Positions 1 through 7,096 of a stretch of DNA of 12,247 nt are shown piece by piece. The stretch spans positions 1-12,247 of the forward strand of contig JAGLUD010000231.1 of NCBI GenBank assembly GCA_023134935.1, written 5' to 3'. This stretch comes from Paracoccaceae bacterium (GTDB lineage Bacteria; Pseudomonadota; Alphaproteobacteria; Rhodobacterales; Rhodobacteraceae). The notes under the pieces were generated by a model that saw only the letters and a program-made list of their open reading frames with translations, did not search any database and was not told where the DNA came from. The first letter of the stretch is position 1; the number at the start of each line of letters is the position of its first letter. The translations under genes and the position numbers were made by a program.

Positions 1-3000
1 CAGATCGTTTCGTAATACTGGTAGACATCATTGCCAAACGTCAGGTTGTTCATCGTCCCTTGCGTATTCGCCATCGCACCCAATGCCGCTAGAAGCGTGT
101 TGGTAACATGTTGGGAAGTCTCGACATTTCCGGCCACGACGGCAGCGGGATATTTCGGGCGTAACATGCAATCTTCGGGAATAATGATGTTGATCGGCTT
201 CAGGCAACCGGCATTCATCGGGATATTTCCGTCAACCATCAGACGGAATGCATAAAGCACAGCGGCCCGCGCTACGGGTTCCGGCGCGTTGAAATTGCTT
301 TCCTGCTGTGGCGAGGTTCCGGTGAAATCAACCGTTGCCTCGCGGTTTTTCTTATCAACCGAGATCTTCAGTTTGATCACCGCACCTTGGTCGGTATGCG
401 TTTCCCATTCGCTGTCTTTCAAGACATCAATCACACGCCGGACGTTTTCCTCGGCGTTGTCCTGTACGTGGCCCATATAGGCGTTCACGACGTCTAGACC
501 GAACTGGTTAACCATTTTGCGCAGTTCCTGAATGCCCTTCTCGTTAGCGGCAATCTGGGCTTTCAAATCGGCGGTATTCTGGTACGGGTTTCGGCAAGGA
601 TAAGCGTGATCGGTTAGCAACGTTTGCAAGGCTTCTTCGCGGAAATCACCGCGATCGACCAGCAGGAAGTTGTCAAACAAGACGCCCTCTTCGTTAACGT
701 TTGTCGCCAAAGGCGTCATCGATCCGGGGGCCGAGCCACCCACATCCGCATGATGCCCACGCGACGCAACATAGAACAGAATGTCCTTACCAGCCTCGTC
801 AAATACGGGTGTCACCACCGTAATATCGGGCAAATGTGTGCCGCCGTTATAAGGCGCGTTCAATGCAAAGACGTCACCGGGGCGCATTTTGCCCACGTTT
901 TGCGCGATGATAGCTTCCACCGAGCGGTCCATCGACCCTAGGTGAACCGGCATATGCGGAGCGTTCGCCACCAGTGAACTATCCGCCGCAAACACCGCAC
1001 AGGAAAAGTCCACGCGTTCTTTGATGTTCACCGAATAGGCCGTGTTTTGCAGGGTCACACCCATCTGCTCGGCAATCGCCATGAACAGGTTGTTGAACAC
1101 CTCCAGCATCACCGGATCGGCCTCGGTTCCGAGCGCCTTGTTGCGGGCAAGCTCGACTACGCGGCGAAGGATGATGTGGTTATGTTTGTTGACTTCGGCC
1201 TGCCAGCCGGGTTCGACGACGACGGTTTGGTGTGGTTCGATTATCAACGCGGGGCCGTCTATGGTCATGCCGGCGCTGAACGAAGCACGGTCGCGGAAGA
1301 CGCCCGCGTCATGCCATTCGCCATCGGCGTAAAACGCGGCTGATTCCGGTGCGTCAGCAGTATACTTTTCGACCGTCTGCGCCGGTTCTGCGATCGTGGC
1401 GCCACCGCCAACGGTTTCAACCTCGGCGGCCTCGATCACCACAGTTTTGCCTTCAAATACGAAACCGAACTGTTTGCGGTGTGCGTCTTCAAAAGCGGTC
1501 AACATGATGCCGATATCCGCGAAATCCACTGCGATAGGCGAGTCCGTCCCCTCGTACCGCAAATGCAAGCGCGGGTGAGTCTGGATTTCATCCGCCGGAA
1601 CCCCTTGATCGCGGAGCTCTTGAAATGTCGTGGCGCGCAGCGCCTCAATTGAATTTGTTACATCTGGCAGGTTTTCTATGGTTAACGGTTGCACAACAGA
1701 TTGCGTTCGATTGGCCCGAATATCGGCCAAGCCCATTCCATACGCCGACAAAATACCGGAGTGCGGATGCACAACAACCGTCGTCATGCCCAGCGAATCC
1801 GCCACCGCACAGGCGTGTTGCCCGCCCGCACCGCCAAAACATGTCAGCGCATAGCCAGACACATCATATCCGCGTTGCACAGAGATTTTCTTGATTGCAT
1901 TCGCCATATTTTCAATGGCAATCGCAAGAAACCCTTCGGCCACCTGCTCGGGCGTGCGGCCGTCACCAATTTCCTTGGCCAGCTCCGCGAACGCGGCCTT
2001 AACTGCTTCTACGTCTAATGGCTGATCCTGATTTTCCCCGAAAATCTTCGGGAAGTTTTCAGCCCGCAGTTTCCCGACCATGACGTTCGCATCCGTAACC
2101 GCCAACGGTCCACCGCGACGGTAACATTTCGGCCCTGGGTTTGCCCCAGCGGAGTCCGGCCCAACGCTAAATCGCGCACCGTCGTAATGCAGGATCGATC
2201 CGCCACCCGCCGCAACTGTATGAATTCGCATCATCGGGGCACGCATTCGAACGCCTGCAACCTCGGTTTCAAAGGCCCGTTCAAACTCGCCGTCGTAATG
2301 ACAAACATCGGTGGAGGTGCCACCCATATCAAACCCGATAATCTGTTCAAACCCTGCAATGGCAGATGTCTGTACAGCACCAACAACCCCACCAGCCGGA
2401 CCGGACAGGATCGCATCCTTACCTTGGAACAGCTCCGCCGCGGTCAGCCCACCTGAGGACATCATGAACATCAAGCGCACGCCTTCGCCCAACTCGGCTG
2501 CGACCTGTTGCACATAGCGCGACAGAATTGGCGATAGGTACGCGTCGACCACTGTCGTATCCCCGCGCCCGACCAACTTCATTAGCGGCGAAACCTCGTG
2601 GCTGACCGAAACCTGCGTAAACCCGATTTCCCGCGCAGTCTTGGCAACAATTTGTTCATGCTGTGGAAAGGCGTAAGCGTGCATAAACACGATGGCCACA
2701 GCGCGAATGCCAGTATCGAAGGCTGCCTGAAGGTCTGCGCGAACGGCGGCCTCGTCTGGTGCTTGTTCTATCGCGCCGTTTACGCGCACACGTTCGTTAA
2801 CCTCGATAACTTCGGAATACAGTAGTTCGGGCTTGATGATTTCGCGGGCAAAAATGTCGGGGCGATCTTGATAACCAATCGCCAGCGCATCACGGAAACC
2901 TTTTGTGGTCACCAGCAAGGTCAGGTCACCCTTACGTTCCAGCAGTGCGTTCGTGGCTACGGTCGTGCCCATCTTTACCGTGTCGATTGCGTCAGCGGGG

Positions 3001-3182
3001 ATCGGTTCACCTTGCTTCAACCCGATCAGGTCACGGATGCCCTGAATGGCCGCATCAGGATATGCCTCCGAATTTTCGGACAGCAACTTATGCGCAACGA
3101 TGCCGCCTTCAGGGTTGCGCGCTACGATATCGGTGAAAGTCCCACCGCGATCAATCCAGAAGTCCCACTGTTTTTGGCCCAT
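1..3182 (-). CDS. Fused HyuA-HyuB hydantoinase/5-oxoprolinase family protein, 3' end outside the window
   Basis: This reads as an ATP-dependent amide-ring hydrolase of the 5-oxoprolinase type, which opens 5-oxoproline to glutamate in the cytoplasm; related enzymes open hydantoins. The frame is open for 1060 codons and leaves the window before its stop. The N-terminal HyuA half has the phosphate-binding motif DRGGTFTD (about residues 11-18) and a second actin-like ATPase motif, FDMGGTSTD (about 284-292). The HyuB half begins near residue 690 and carries [10 protein letters not shown], the metal-site motif HHADVGG (810-816) and GTMNN (1042-1046). All of these lie in one frame, so the halves are truly fused, as in the roughly 1200-residue 5-oxoprolinases; about 150 residues should be missing. 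I chose ATG 3182 because GGAG lies 6 nt upstream; an in-frame ATG at 3200 has no ribosome site. The FAD hydroxylase gene lies 80 nt upstream on the same strand, so co-transcription is likely. The substrate cannot be assigned from sequence alone. Confidence 0.93.
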   Translation of the reverse strand, partial: MGQKQWDFWIDRGGTFTDIVARNPEGGIVAHKLLSENSEAYPDAAIQGIRDLIGLKQGEPIPADAIDTVKMGTTVATNALLERKGDLTLLVTTKGFRDALAIGYQDRPDIFAREIIKPELLYSEVIEVNERVRVNGAIEQAPDEAAVRADLQAAFDTGIRAVAIVFMHAYAFPQHEQIVAKTAREIGFTQVSVSHEVSPLMKLVGRGDTTVVDAYLSPILSRYVQQVAAELGEGVRLMFMMSSGGLTAAELFQGKDAILSGPAGGVVGAVQTSAIAGFEQIIGFDMGGTSTDVCHYDGEFERAFETEVAGVRMRAPMMRIHTVAAGGGSILHYDGARFSVGPDSAGANPGPKCYRRGGPLAVTDANVMVGKLRAENFPKIFGENQDQPLDVEAVKAAFAELAKEIGDGRTPEQVAEGFLAIAIENMANAIKKISVQRGYDVSGYALTCFGGAGGQHACAVADSLGMTTVVVHPHSGILSAYGMGLADIRANRTQSVVQPLTIENLPDVTNSIEALRATTFQELRDQGVPADEIQTHPRLHLRYEGTDSPIAVDFADIGIMLTAFEDAHRKQFGFVFEGKTVVIEAAEVETVGGGATIAEPAQTVEKYTADAPESAAFYADGEWHDAGVFRDRASFSAGMTIDGPALIIEPHQTVVVEPGWQAEVNKHNHIILRRVVELARNKALGTEADPVMLEVFNNLFMAIAEQMGVTLQNTAYSVNIKERVDFSCAVFAADSSLVANAPHMPVHLGSMDRSVEAIIAQNVGKMRPGDVFALNAPYNGGTHLPDITVVTPVFDEAGKDILFYVASRGHHADVGGSAPGSMTPLATNVNEEGVLFDNFLLVDRGDFREEALQTLLTDHAYPCRNPYQNTADLKAQIAANEKGIQELRKMVNQFGLDVVNAYMGHVQDNAEENVRRVIDVLKDSEWETHTDQGAVIKLKISVDKKNREATVDFTGTSPQQESNFNAPEPVARAAVLYAFRLMVDGNIPMNAGCLKPINIIIPEDCMLRPKYPAAVVAGNVETSQHVTNTLLAALGAMANTQGTMNNLTFGNDVYQYYETI

Positions 3183-3262
3183 AACGCTCTCCGAATTCAT
3201 GAGGTGCCGTTTAACTAACGGCCTTAGGCTTACGTCAACACTTTATCGACAAATTGTCAACG
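3183..3262 (-). promoter_or_regulatory. Short gap with palindrome and TTGAC boxes before the oxoprolinase gene
   Basis: This 80-nt gap separates the FAD hydroxylase stop from the oxoprolinase start. It holds a perfect 5-1-5 palindrome, GACAAATTGTC, at 3248-3258. On the minus strand a TTGACA (3260-3255) overlaps that palindrome and a second TTGACG lies at 3238-3233. These resemble -35 boxes, but I see no convincing -10 box at the right distance from either. It could be an internal promoter with an operator, or a chance pattern inside an operon. No terminator is visible, which favours read-through from the hydroxylase gene. Confidence 0.25.
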
Positions 3263-4420
3263 TTATTGATTGGGCTTTGTCACGTCGTCGCCATAAAGCC
3301 AGTCAAAACGCCCCAACAACGCCGAAGGTGCCAGCCGGGAGATGGCCTTCAAACCTGTGTGCGCCACCAGTCGCGAAGGACCAATAGGCAAATGATACGC
3401 GGTTGCATTCGAGGCCGCCGCCTTTTGCACCTTTGTTGCCCGTGGCTTGCAGATACGCTCATAAGCGAGCAAGCCTTCCGGCACACCCGATCGATCCAAC
3501 TCGCGGGCCAAAACCCACGCGTCTTCCAGCGCCATAACGGCCCCTTGCGCCAAATACGGCAACATCGGATGGCAGGCATCACCGACCAGCGCAACGTTGC
3601 CTTTGGTCCAATGTGGCAGATACGGATGGTTGAATAGCCCCCAAAGGAATGTCTCTTCGACTGCGTTTAGGATTGTCTGCACATCCCGCCCGGCACCAGC
3701 AAATGCGCGGCGCAGGTTTTCCGGAGTGTCAGTAATATTCCAACCCTCGTCTGCCCAAGAATCTCGTTCTTCAACAGCCACAAAATTGATGACGGAGCCG
3801 CCACGCATCGGGTACGTCACCAAATGCCGTCCCGGCCCCATGTAAACGGTTGCGGTATTCTTGACCGCCCCTGCGGGCAGCTTTTCCACCGGAATAATCC
3901 CACGCCACGCGACTTGGCCGGTGAAACTAGCGGGCTGGCCGTTAAAGACTTCGGCACGAACAGCGGATCGCACGCCGTCTGCCGCAATCACGACCGACGC
4001 TGAAATATCGTTGATGGAATTAACCTTCTGCCCCAGCCGGATATCGACCCCTGCAGCCCGTGCCCCATCCGCCAAAACAGCCAGCAAATCGGCACGATGA
4101 AACTGCCAATAAGGCCGCCCCCACCGCTGCACCGCCGCCTGCCCCATTGGCAAACGCGCAACCTCGCGACCCGTGGCCATGTCCCGCAATTCTACTGCGT
4201 CAGGCACATTGGCAACGGCCGCAGCCTGGTCTTTAAGGCCCAAGGCCTCTAACACTGCGACCCCGTTCGGGCCGATCTGCAAACCTGCGCCAACTTCGCC
4301 TAATTCTGTGGCTTGTTCCAGCACGGTCACAACCGCCCCACGATGCGCCAAGGCTGTGGCAGCTGCCAAACCCGCGATGCCGCCACCTAGTACTGTGACG
4401 TCTGTGTTTTTAATACTCAT
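3263..4420 (-). CDS. FAD-dependent monooxygenase, salicylate/3-hydroxybenzoate hydroxylase-like
   Basis: This is a group A flavoprotein hydroxylase of 385 residues, the usual length for single-component aromatic hydroxylases that use NAD(P)H and O2. An N-terminal Rossmann motif GGGIAG (12-17) binds the ADP part of FAD, with a matching acidic residue E35 at the end of the second strand. The DG motif is AADGVRS (146-152). The GD motif with flavin-contacting segment is GDACHPMLPYLAQGA (280-294), followed by LEDAWVLA. The PYLAQGA form is typical of 3-hydroxybenzoate 6-hydroxylase and salicylate 1-hydroxylase relatives, but this does not fix the substrate; heteroaromatic and other ring substrates are used in the same family. 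There is no signal peptide, so it is cytoplasmic. It is divergent from the arsR-type gene across an 80-nt region with a likely operator, and it probably leads an operon with the oxoprolinase gene. No strong Shine-Dalgarno sequence precedes ATG 4420, but the Rossmann motif supports this start. Confidence 0.9.
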   Translation of the reverse strand: MSIKNTDVTVLGGGIAGLAAATALAHRGAVVTVLEQATELGEVGAGLQIGPNGVAVLEALGLKDQAAAVANVPDAVELRDMATGREVARLPMGQAAVQRWGRPYWQFHRADLLAVLADGARAAGVDIRLGQKVNSINDISASVVIAADGVRSAVRAEVFNGQPASFTGQVAWRGIIPVEKLPAGAVKNTATVYMGPGRHLVTYPMRGGSVINFVAVEERDSWADEGWNITDTPENLRRAFAGAGRDVQTILNAVEETFLWGLFNHPYLPHWTKGNVALVGDACHPMLPYLAQGAVMALEDAWVLARELDRSGVPEGLLAYERICKPRATKVQKAAASNATAYHLPIGPSRLVAHTGLKAISRLAPSALLGRFDWLYGDDVTKPNQ

Positions 4421-4465
4421 GTATCGGGGTTACACCCAGCGGATTTCGCATGCAATCGGTTCTTA

Positions 4466-4495
4466 TTGACTCTATGGTAAGTTTCAGCTTACCGT
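4466..4495 (+). promoter_or_regulatory. Candidate promoter of the arsR-type gene
   Basis: TTGACT at 4466-4471 matches a -35 box. With an 18-nt spacer, TACCGT at 4490-4495 is the best available -10 box, though weak. The -10 box lies inside the inverted-repeat array, so a bound repressor would block RNA polymerase. Transcription would then start at or very near the start codon at 4501, implying a leaderless or nearly leaderless message. No Shine-Dalgarno sequence precedes that ATG, which agrees with this. Confidence 0.4.
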
Positions 4496-4510
4496 AAGCC
4501 ATGACTTACC
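4476..4510. promoter_or_regulatory. Tandem inverted-repeat operator candidate for the ArsR-type regulator
   Basis: Four related half-sites alternate in orientation: GGTAAG (4476-4481), CTTACC (4488-4493), GTAAG (4494-4498) and CTTACC (4505-4510). They form two inverted repeats, each with 12 nt between half-site centres, placed 17 nt apart. ArsR-family dimers typically bind such short inverted repeats over or next to their own promoter. The array lies in the 80-nt region between the divergent FAD hydroxylase and the regulator gene and covers the regulator's start codon. Autoregulation is likely and control of the hydroxylase operon is plausible. Binding by this regulator is inferred from position and symmetry. 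Confidence 0.6.
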
Positions 4511-4869
4511 AATCAACACTCTCGGCCCTGGTCGAACCGACGCGACGCCACATCTTCGAGGCAATCTGCGCAGCACCGCAGTCGGTCGGCTCGATTGCCG
4601 ATACGTTACCGATCAGCCGTCCAGCGGTTTCGCAACACCTTAAAGTTTTGGCCGATGCAGAACTGGTTTGCGCCACCAAACAAGGGACCCGAAATATCTA
4701 TTCCCCGAACCCTCAAGGACTGCTTGAACTTCGCGATTACCTCGACACTTTCTGGAGCGACGTTTTGAATAATTTCGCTACTGCGGTCGACAGCCAAGAA
4801 GGAAAACCAGATGATTGCGCCTATAATCAAGACGATTACCGTGCCATGCACACCGGAAAAAGCCTTTAA
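4501..4869 (+). CDS. ArsR-family winged-helix transcriptional regulator
   Basis: This is a 122-residue DNA-binding repressor of the ArsR/SmtB fold. It opens with the usual ALVEPTRRHIFEAI helix (9-22), and the recognition helix is ISRPAVSQHLKVL (38-50), followed by the wing around residues 58-68. The metal-binding ELCVC box of arsenic and zinc sensors is absent, so it should not be a classical metal sensor. It resembles the SdpR-like group usually encoded next to SRPBCC/AHSA1 proteins, and such a gene follows here. The last 20 residues or so are encoded in DNA that also encodes the start of the SRPBCC protein. ATG 4501 is supported by the conserved N-terminus, although no ribosome site precedes it. 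The tandem inverted repeat at its start suggests autoregulation. Confidence 0.88.
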   Translation: MTYQSTLSALVEPTRRHIFEAICAAPQSVGSIADTLPISRPAVSQHLKVLADAELVCATKQGTRNIYSPNPQGLLELRDYLDTFWSDVLNNFATAVDSQEGKPDDCAYNQDDYRAMHTGKSL

Positions 4870-5263
4870 TATATTTGTCGAGGACATTGGGAGCTGGTGG
4901 CCATTAACCACACACGCCATCTCGCCCGGCAATGACGAAATTGCCGAAACGGTAACTGTCGAGGGCATTGTTGGCGGCGACATTTACGAGACTTCCAACA
5001 CCGGCACACGACACAACTGGGGTAAGGTCACGGTCTTTGAACCTGGCAAAACGTTTGCAATGACATGGCATCTAAGCAACCCGCCCAGCCTTGGTACGTT
5101 AGTTACCATTACATTCAGCGACAACAAATCTAACGGCACAGATGTTATGCTACGCCACGACAATTGGGATGCCTTGGGCAAAGACGCATCTGAAAAACGC
5201 GAACAATATGATGGCGGTTGGGTCGGCGTTTTGAACCGCTACACCAACGCCTGTCAAGATTGA
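4811..5263 (+). CDS. SRPBCC/AHSA1-family protein
   Basis: This 150-residue protein of the START/AHSA1-like SRPBCC fold probably binds a small hydrophobic ligand in a helix-grip pocket in the cytoplasm. Recognisable parts are the first strand with CTPEKAFNIF (13-22), the GSWWPL segment (27-32), a central GGDIYE turn (55-60), the strand WGKVTVFEPGK (70-80) ending in MTWH, and the C-terminal helix beginning near GGWVGVLNRY (135-144). AAGGA at 4799-4803 sits 7 nt before ATG 4811. The gene overlaps the upstream regulator by 59 nt in another frame, so translation is probably coupled. ArsR-SRPBCC pairs are a common arrangement in proteobacteria. A role as co-sensor or detoxification partner of the regulator is a guess; the ligand is unknown. 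Confidence 0.85.
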   Translation: MIAPIIKTITVPCTPEKAFNIFVEDIGSWWPLTTHAISPGNDEIAETVTVEGIVGGDIYETSNTGTRHNWGKVTVFEPGKTFAMTWHLSNPPSLGTLVTITFSDNKSNGTDVMLRHDNWDALGKDASEKREQYDGGWVGVLNRYTNACQD

Positions 5264-6396
5264 CCAACAGCCCCCGAGGCAACCGCAGAGGCAATCTGGT
5301 GTTCGTCCAACCCGGCTGCCCGCAACACTTCAACGGTATGCTGGCCATCGACCGGAATCTTCGTTTCAGGTGCTGACGACACAGACGAAAACACAGGTGC
5401 TTTCGCAGGAAGCATCATCCCGCCTGCATGCGTCAGCGCCCCGCGTGCCTCCATATGCGGATGCGCGGCGGCCTCCTTATAGCTCAATACAGGTGTCACA
5501 CAGGCATCCGTGCCATCAAACACAGCCACCCACGCCTCCTGCTTCTCGCTTTTAAAAATACTCATTAACAATTCCACCTGCCGCGCATGCAACGATTCAT
5601 CGTGTTGCGCGCCATATTCCTCGGCCGTTAAACTCAGGAGGTCCAACATCGCTGTCAAGAATTGCGGCTCGATACAGCCGACAGCCATAAATTTTCCGTC
5701 CGATGTCTCATAACAGCGATAATACGGTGCGGCACCGTCCAGCCAGTTGGCCCCGCGTTCGGGCGTCCATCGATCTGCTGCGTCCAGTCCGTGGAAAAAG
5801 CCCATCATAGAATTCACGCCATCGGTAATCGCCGCATCAACCACACGTCCTTTGCCGGTTGTTTTCGCCTCCAACAAACCCGCCAAAATACCCATGGCCA
5901 GAAATGTTGAGCCACCACCGAAATCCCCGACCAGATTAAGCGGTGGGAATGGCGGTTGATCCGCAGGCCCCATTGCTTGCAGCGCACCTGTTAAGGAAAG
6001 ATAGTTAATGTCGTGCCCAGCCATCATCGCATAGGGGCCGCTTTGCCCCCATCCTGTCATACGACCATAAATCAGTGCAGGGTTGCGCCCGTGACACTCA
6101 TCTGGCCCAAGACCAAGACGTTCCATCACGCCGGGGCGGTTACCTTCAATTAGTGCATCGGACCTAGCGATCAAATCCAGCGCAAGTGCTGCACCTTCGG
6201 TGGATTTCAAATCGATTACGATGGATTTTTTGCCACGCCGATCAGGTGCAATTTCTAACGAGACAGCGCCACGTTTCGGGCGATCCACTACTGTCACATC
6301 TGCGCCCATATCGGCCAGCAACTGACCGCAATATGGCCCCGGTCCGATCCCTGCGAATTCCAGAATTTTCACACCATCAAGGGGGCCGTTAACCAT
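5254..6396 (-). CDS. CaiB/BaiF family III CoA-transferase, alpha-methylacyl-CoA racemase-like
   Basis: The 380-residue product fits the family III CoA-transferase fold and most resembles alpha-methylacyl-CoA racemase, which inverts the methyl-bearing alpha carbon of branched acyl-CoA esters so that they can enter beta-oxidation. Residues matching the known active site of the mycobacterial racemase MCR are present at a constant offset of two: R93 (ERLGLGP), H128 (AGHDINYL), D158 (VGDFGGG) and E243 (CIEPQF). The H128/D158 pair argues for a racemase rather than a true CoA-transferase, although the family is hard to divide by sequence. ATG 6396 is chosen because GGAG ends 8 nt upstream and the N-terminus GPLDGVKILEF is typical; the frame stays open to 6471 but upstream codons look non-coding. 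It ends 10 nt inside the convergent SRPBCC gene. It lies downstream of the dksA terminator, so it probably has its own promoter or depends on read-through. Confidence 0.9.
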   Translation of the reverse strand: MVNGPLDGVKILEFAGIGPGPYCGQLLADMGADVTVVDRPKRGAVSLEIAPDRRGKKSIVIDLKSTEGAALALDLIARSDALIEGNRPGVMERLGLGPDECHGRNPALIYGRMTGWGQSGPYAMMAGHDINYLSLTGALQAMGPADQPPFPPLNLVGDFGGGSTFLAMGILAGLLEAKTTGKGRVVDAAITDGVNSMMGFFHGLDAADRWTPERGANWLDGAAPYYRCYETSDGKFMAVGCIEPQFLTAMLDLLSLTAEEYGAQHDESLHARQVELLMSIFKSEKQEAWVAVFDGTDACVTPVLSYKEAAAHPHMEARGALTHAGGMMLPAKAPVFSSVSSAPETKIPVDGQHTVEVLRAAGLDEHQIASAVASGAVGQS

Positions 6397-6421
6397 ATCG
6401 AAATCTCCATTCCAGATGGAG
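6397..6421 (-). promoter_or_regulatory. Hairpin enclosing the ribosome site of the racemase-like gene
   Basis: A perfect 6-5-6 inverted repeat, CTCCAT-N5-ATGGAG, lies at 6405-6421. On the minus strand the 3' arm contains GGAG, the only Shine-Dalgarno sequence of the racemase-like gene, 8 nt before its ATG at 6396. The folded mRNA would hide the ribosome site. Whether this regulates translation is inference. Confidence 0.45.
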
Positions 6422-6427
6422 TTTGGG

Positions 6428-6454
6428 CAAAAAGAAAGGGGCCGTAAAGCCCCT
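6428..6454 (-). terminator. Intrinsic terminator of dksA
   Basis: Read on the minus strand, AGGGGC, a 6-nt loop and GCCCCT form a GC-rich stem (6454-6437). It is followed directly by TTTCTTTTT, a T-tract. It begins 30 nt after the dksA stop, the normal place for a Rho-independent terminator. It also partly separates dksA from the racemase-like gene downstream on the same strand. Confidence 0.85.
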
Positions 6455-6483
6455 CTCTCGAAGTCTTGCAAGTTACGCAGCGA

Positions 6484-6906
6484 TCAGTCGTCGCGGTGCA
6501 CTCTTTCTTTACGCTCGTGACGCTCTTGCGCCTCAAGGCTGTAGGTTGCGATTGGGCGTGCATTTAGACGTTTCAGCGAAATTGGCTCGCCTGTGTCGTC
6601 GCAATACCCGTACGATCCATCGTCGATCCGGCGTAGTGCCGCGTCGATTTTCGACACAACTTTGCGTTCGCGATCCCGTGTACGCAATTCCAGCGCACGG
6701 TCGGTTTCTTCGGATGCGCGGTCGGCAACATCAGGAATGTTGCGTGTGCCTTCTTGCATATGCTCGATCGTGCCGCGTGTTTCTTCTAGAATAGAAGCTT
6801 TCCACGTCAGCAACTTCAGACGAAAATATTCCGTCTGCCGCTCGTTCATAAATGGTTCGTCTTCGGCTGGATGATAATCTGCATCCAAAATAGTTTCCGC
6901 TTTCAT
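6484..6906 (-). CDS. dksA: RNA polymerase-binding transcription factor DksA, single-cysteine type
   Basis: DksA binds in the secondary channel of RNA polymerase and, with ppGpp, adjusts rRNA and amino-acid promoters during the stringent response. The 140-residue protein has the long coiled coil with the tip motif DVADRA (59-64, matching DxxDxA) and the conserved ELRTRDRERKV stretch (73-83). The C-terminal globular domain keeps GYC and the RLNARPIA segment. Of the four zinc-finger cysteines only C102 remains; the other three positions are T105, S123 and A126, with spacing otherwise intact. Such cysteine-poor DksA proteins are known from alphaproteobacteria, including Rhodobacter sphaeroides, so this is probably functional. 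ATG 6906 is supported by GGGGGA about 7 nt upstream; the frame stays open to 6954 but that extension lacks DksA character. A strong terminator follows. The gene is divergent from the MoxR operon. Confidence 0.92.
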   Translation of the reverse strand: MKAETILDADYHPAEDEPFMNERQTEYFRLKLLTWKASILEETRGTIEHMQEGTRNIPDVADRASEETDRALELRTRDRERKVVSKIDAALRRIDDGSYGYCDDTGEPISLKRLNARPIATYSLEAQERHERKERVHRDD

Positions 6907-7096
6907 CAAGTTTCCCCCAACTAGATAATGAACGTGATATCGTGGCCCCGCCACTTCGATATAACGCCAAAATTTGCGTTTATGGGCTGGCCATACCGAA
7001 TATTGCAGTGAATGTCACGCACAACATATGCCGCTTTTCACGAAAGTGACCGAATGCTAGGGTTCGGCCGGAAATGAATCGATTAATGGTGAAAAA
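6907..7096. promoter_or_regulatory. Divergent region between dksA and the MoxR operon
   Basis: These 190 nt should hold promoters for both directions, but none is clear. For the plus strand, TTGCAG (7003-7008) with TATGCC (7027-7032) is a weak candidate. On the dksA side a 5-3-5 hairpin, GTGGC-CCC-GCCAC (6942-6954), lies about 36 nt before its start codon. Another small repeat, CCGAA-N8-TTCGG, lies at 7050-7067 just before the ATPase gene. A short open frame that extends dksA to 6954 runs through part of this region and is not thought to be coding. Confidence 0.35.

Noticed and set aside
31..3218. Many plus-strand open frames of 60-127 codons
   Set aside because: They lie opposite the single long minus-strand oxoprolinase frame, which carries all family motifs; none of the plus-strand translations looks like a known protein.
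3263..4420. Naming the flavoprotein nahG or hpxO
   Set aside because: The motifs fit the salicylate/3-hydroxybenzoate hydroxylase branch broadly, but no pathway genes nearby support a specific substrate, and the flavin segment does not match urate hydroxylase.
4606..4983. Minus-strand frame of 125 codons opposite the regulator
   Set aside because: It is antisense to the winged-helix and SRPBCC coding regions and shows no domain.
6397..6471. Longer N-terminus for the racemase-like protein from 6471
   Set aside because: The extension runs through the dksA terminator and the hairpin and lacks family character; ATG 6396 has GGAG at proper distance.
6907..6954. Sixteen-residue N-terminal extension of DksA from 6954
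   Set aside because: The strong GGGGGA site lies inside it and directs initiation at 6906; DksA homology starts after that point.
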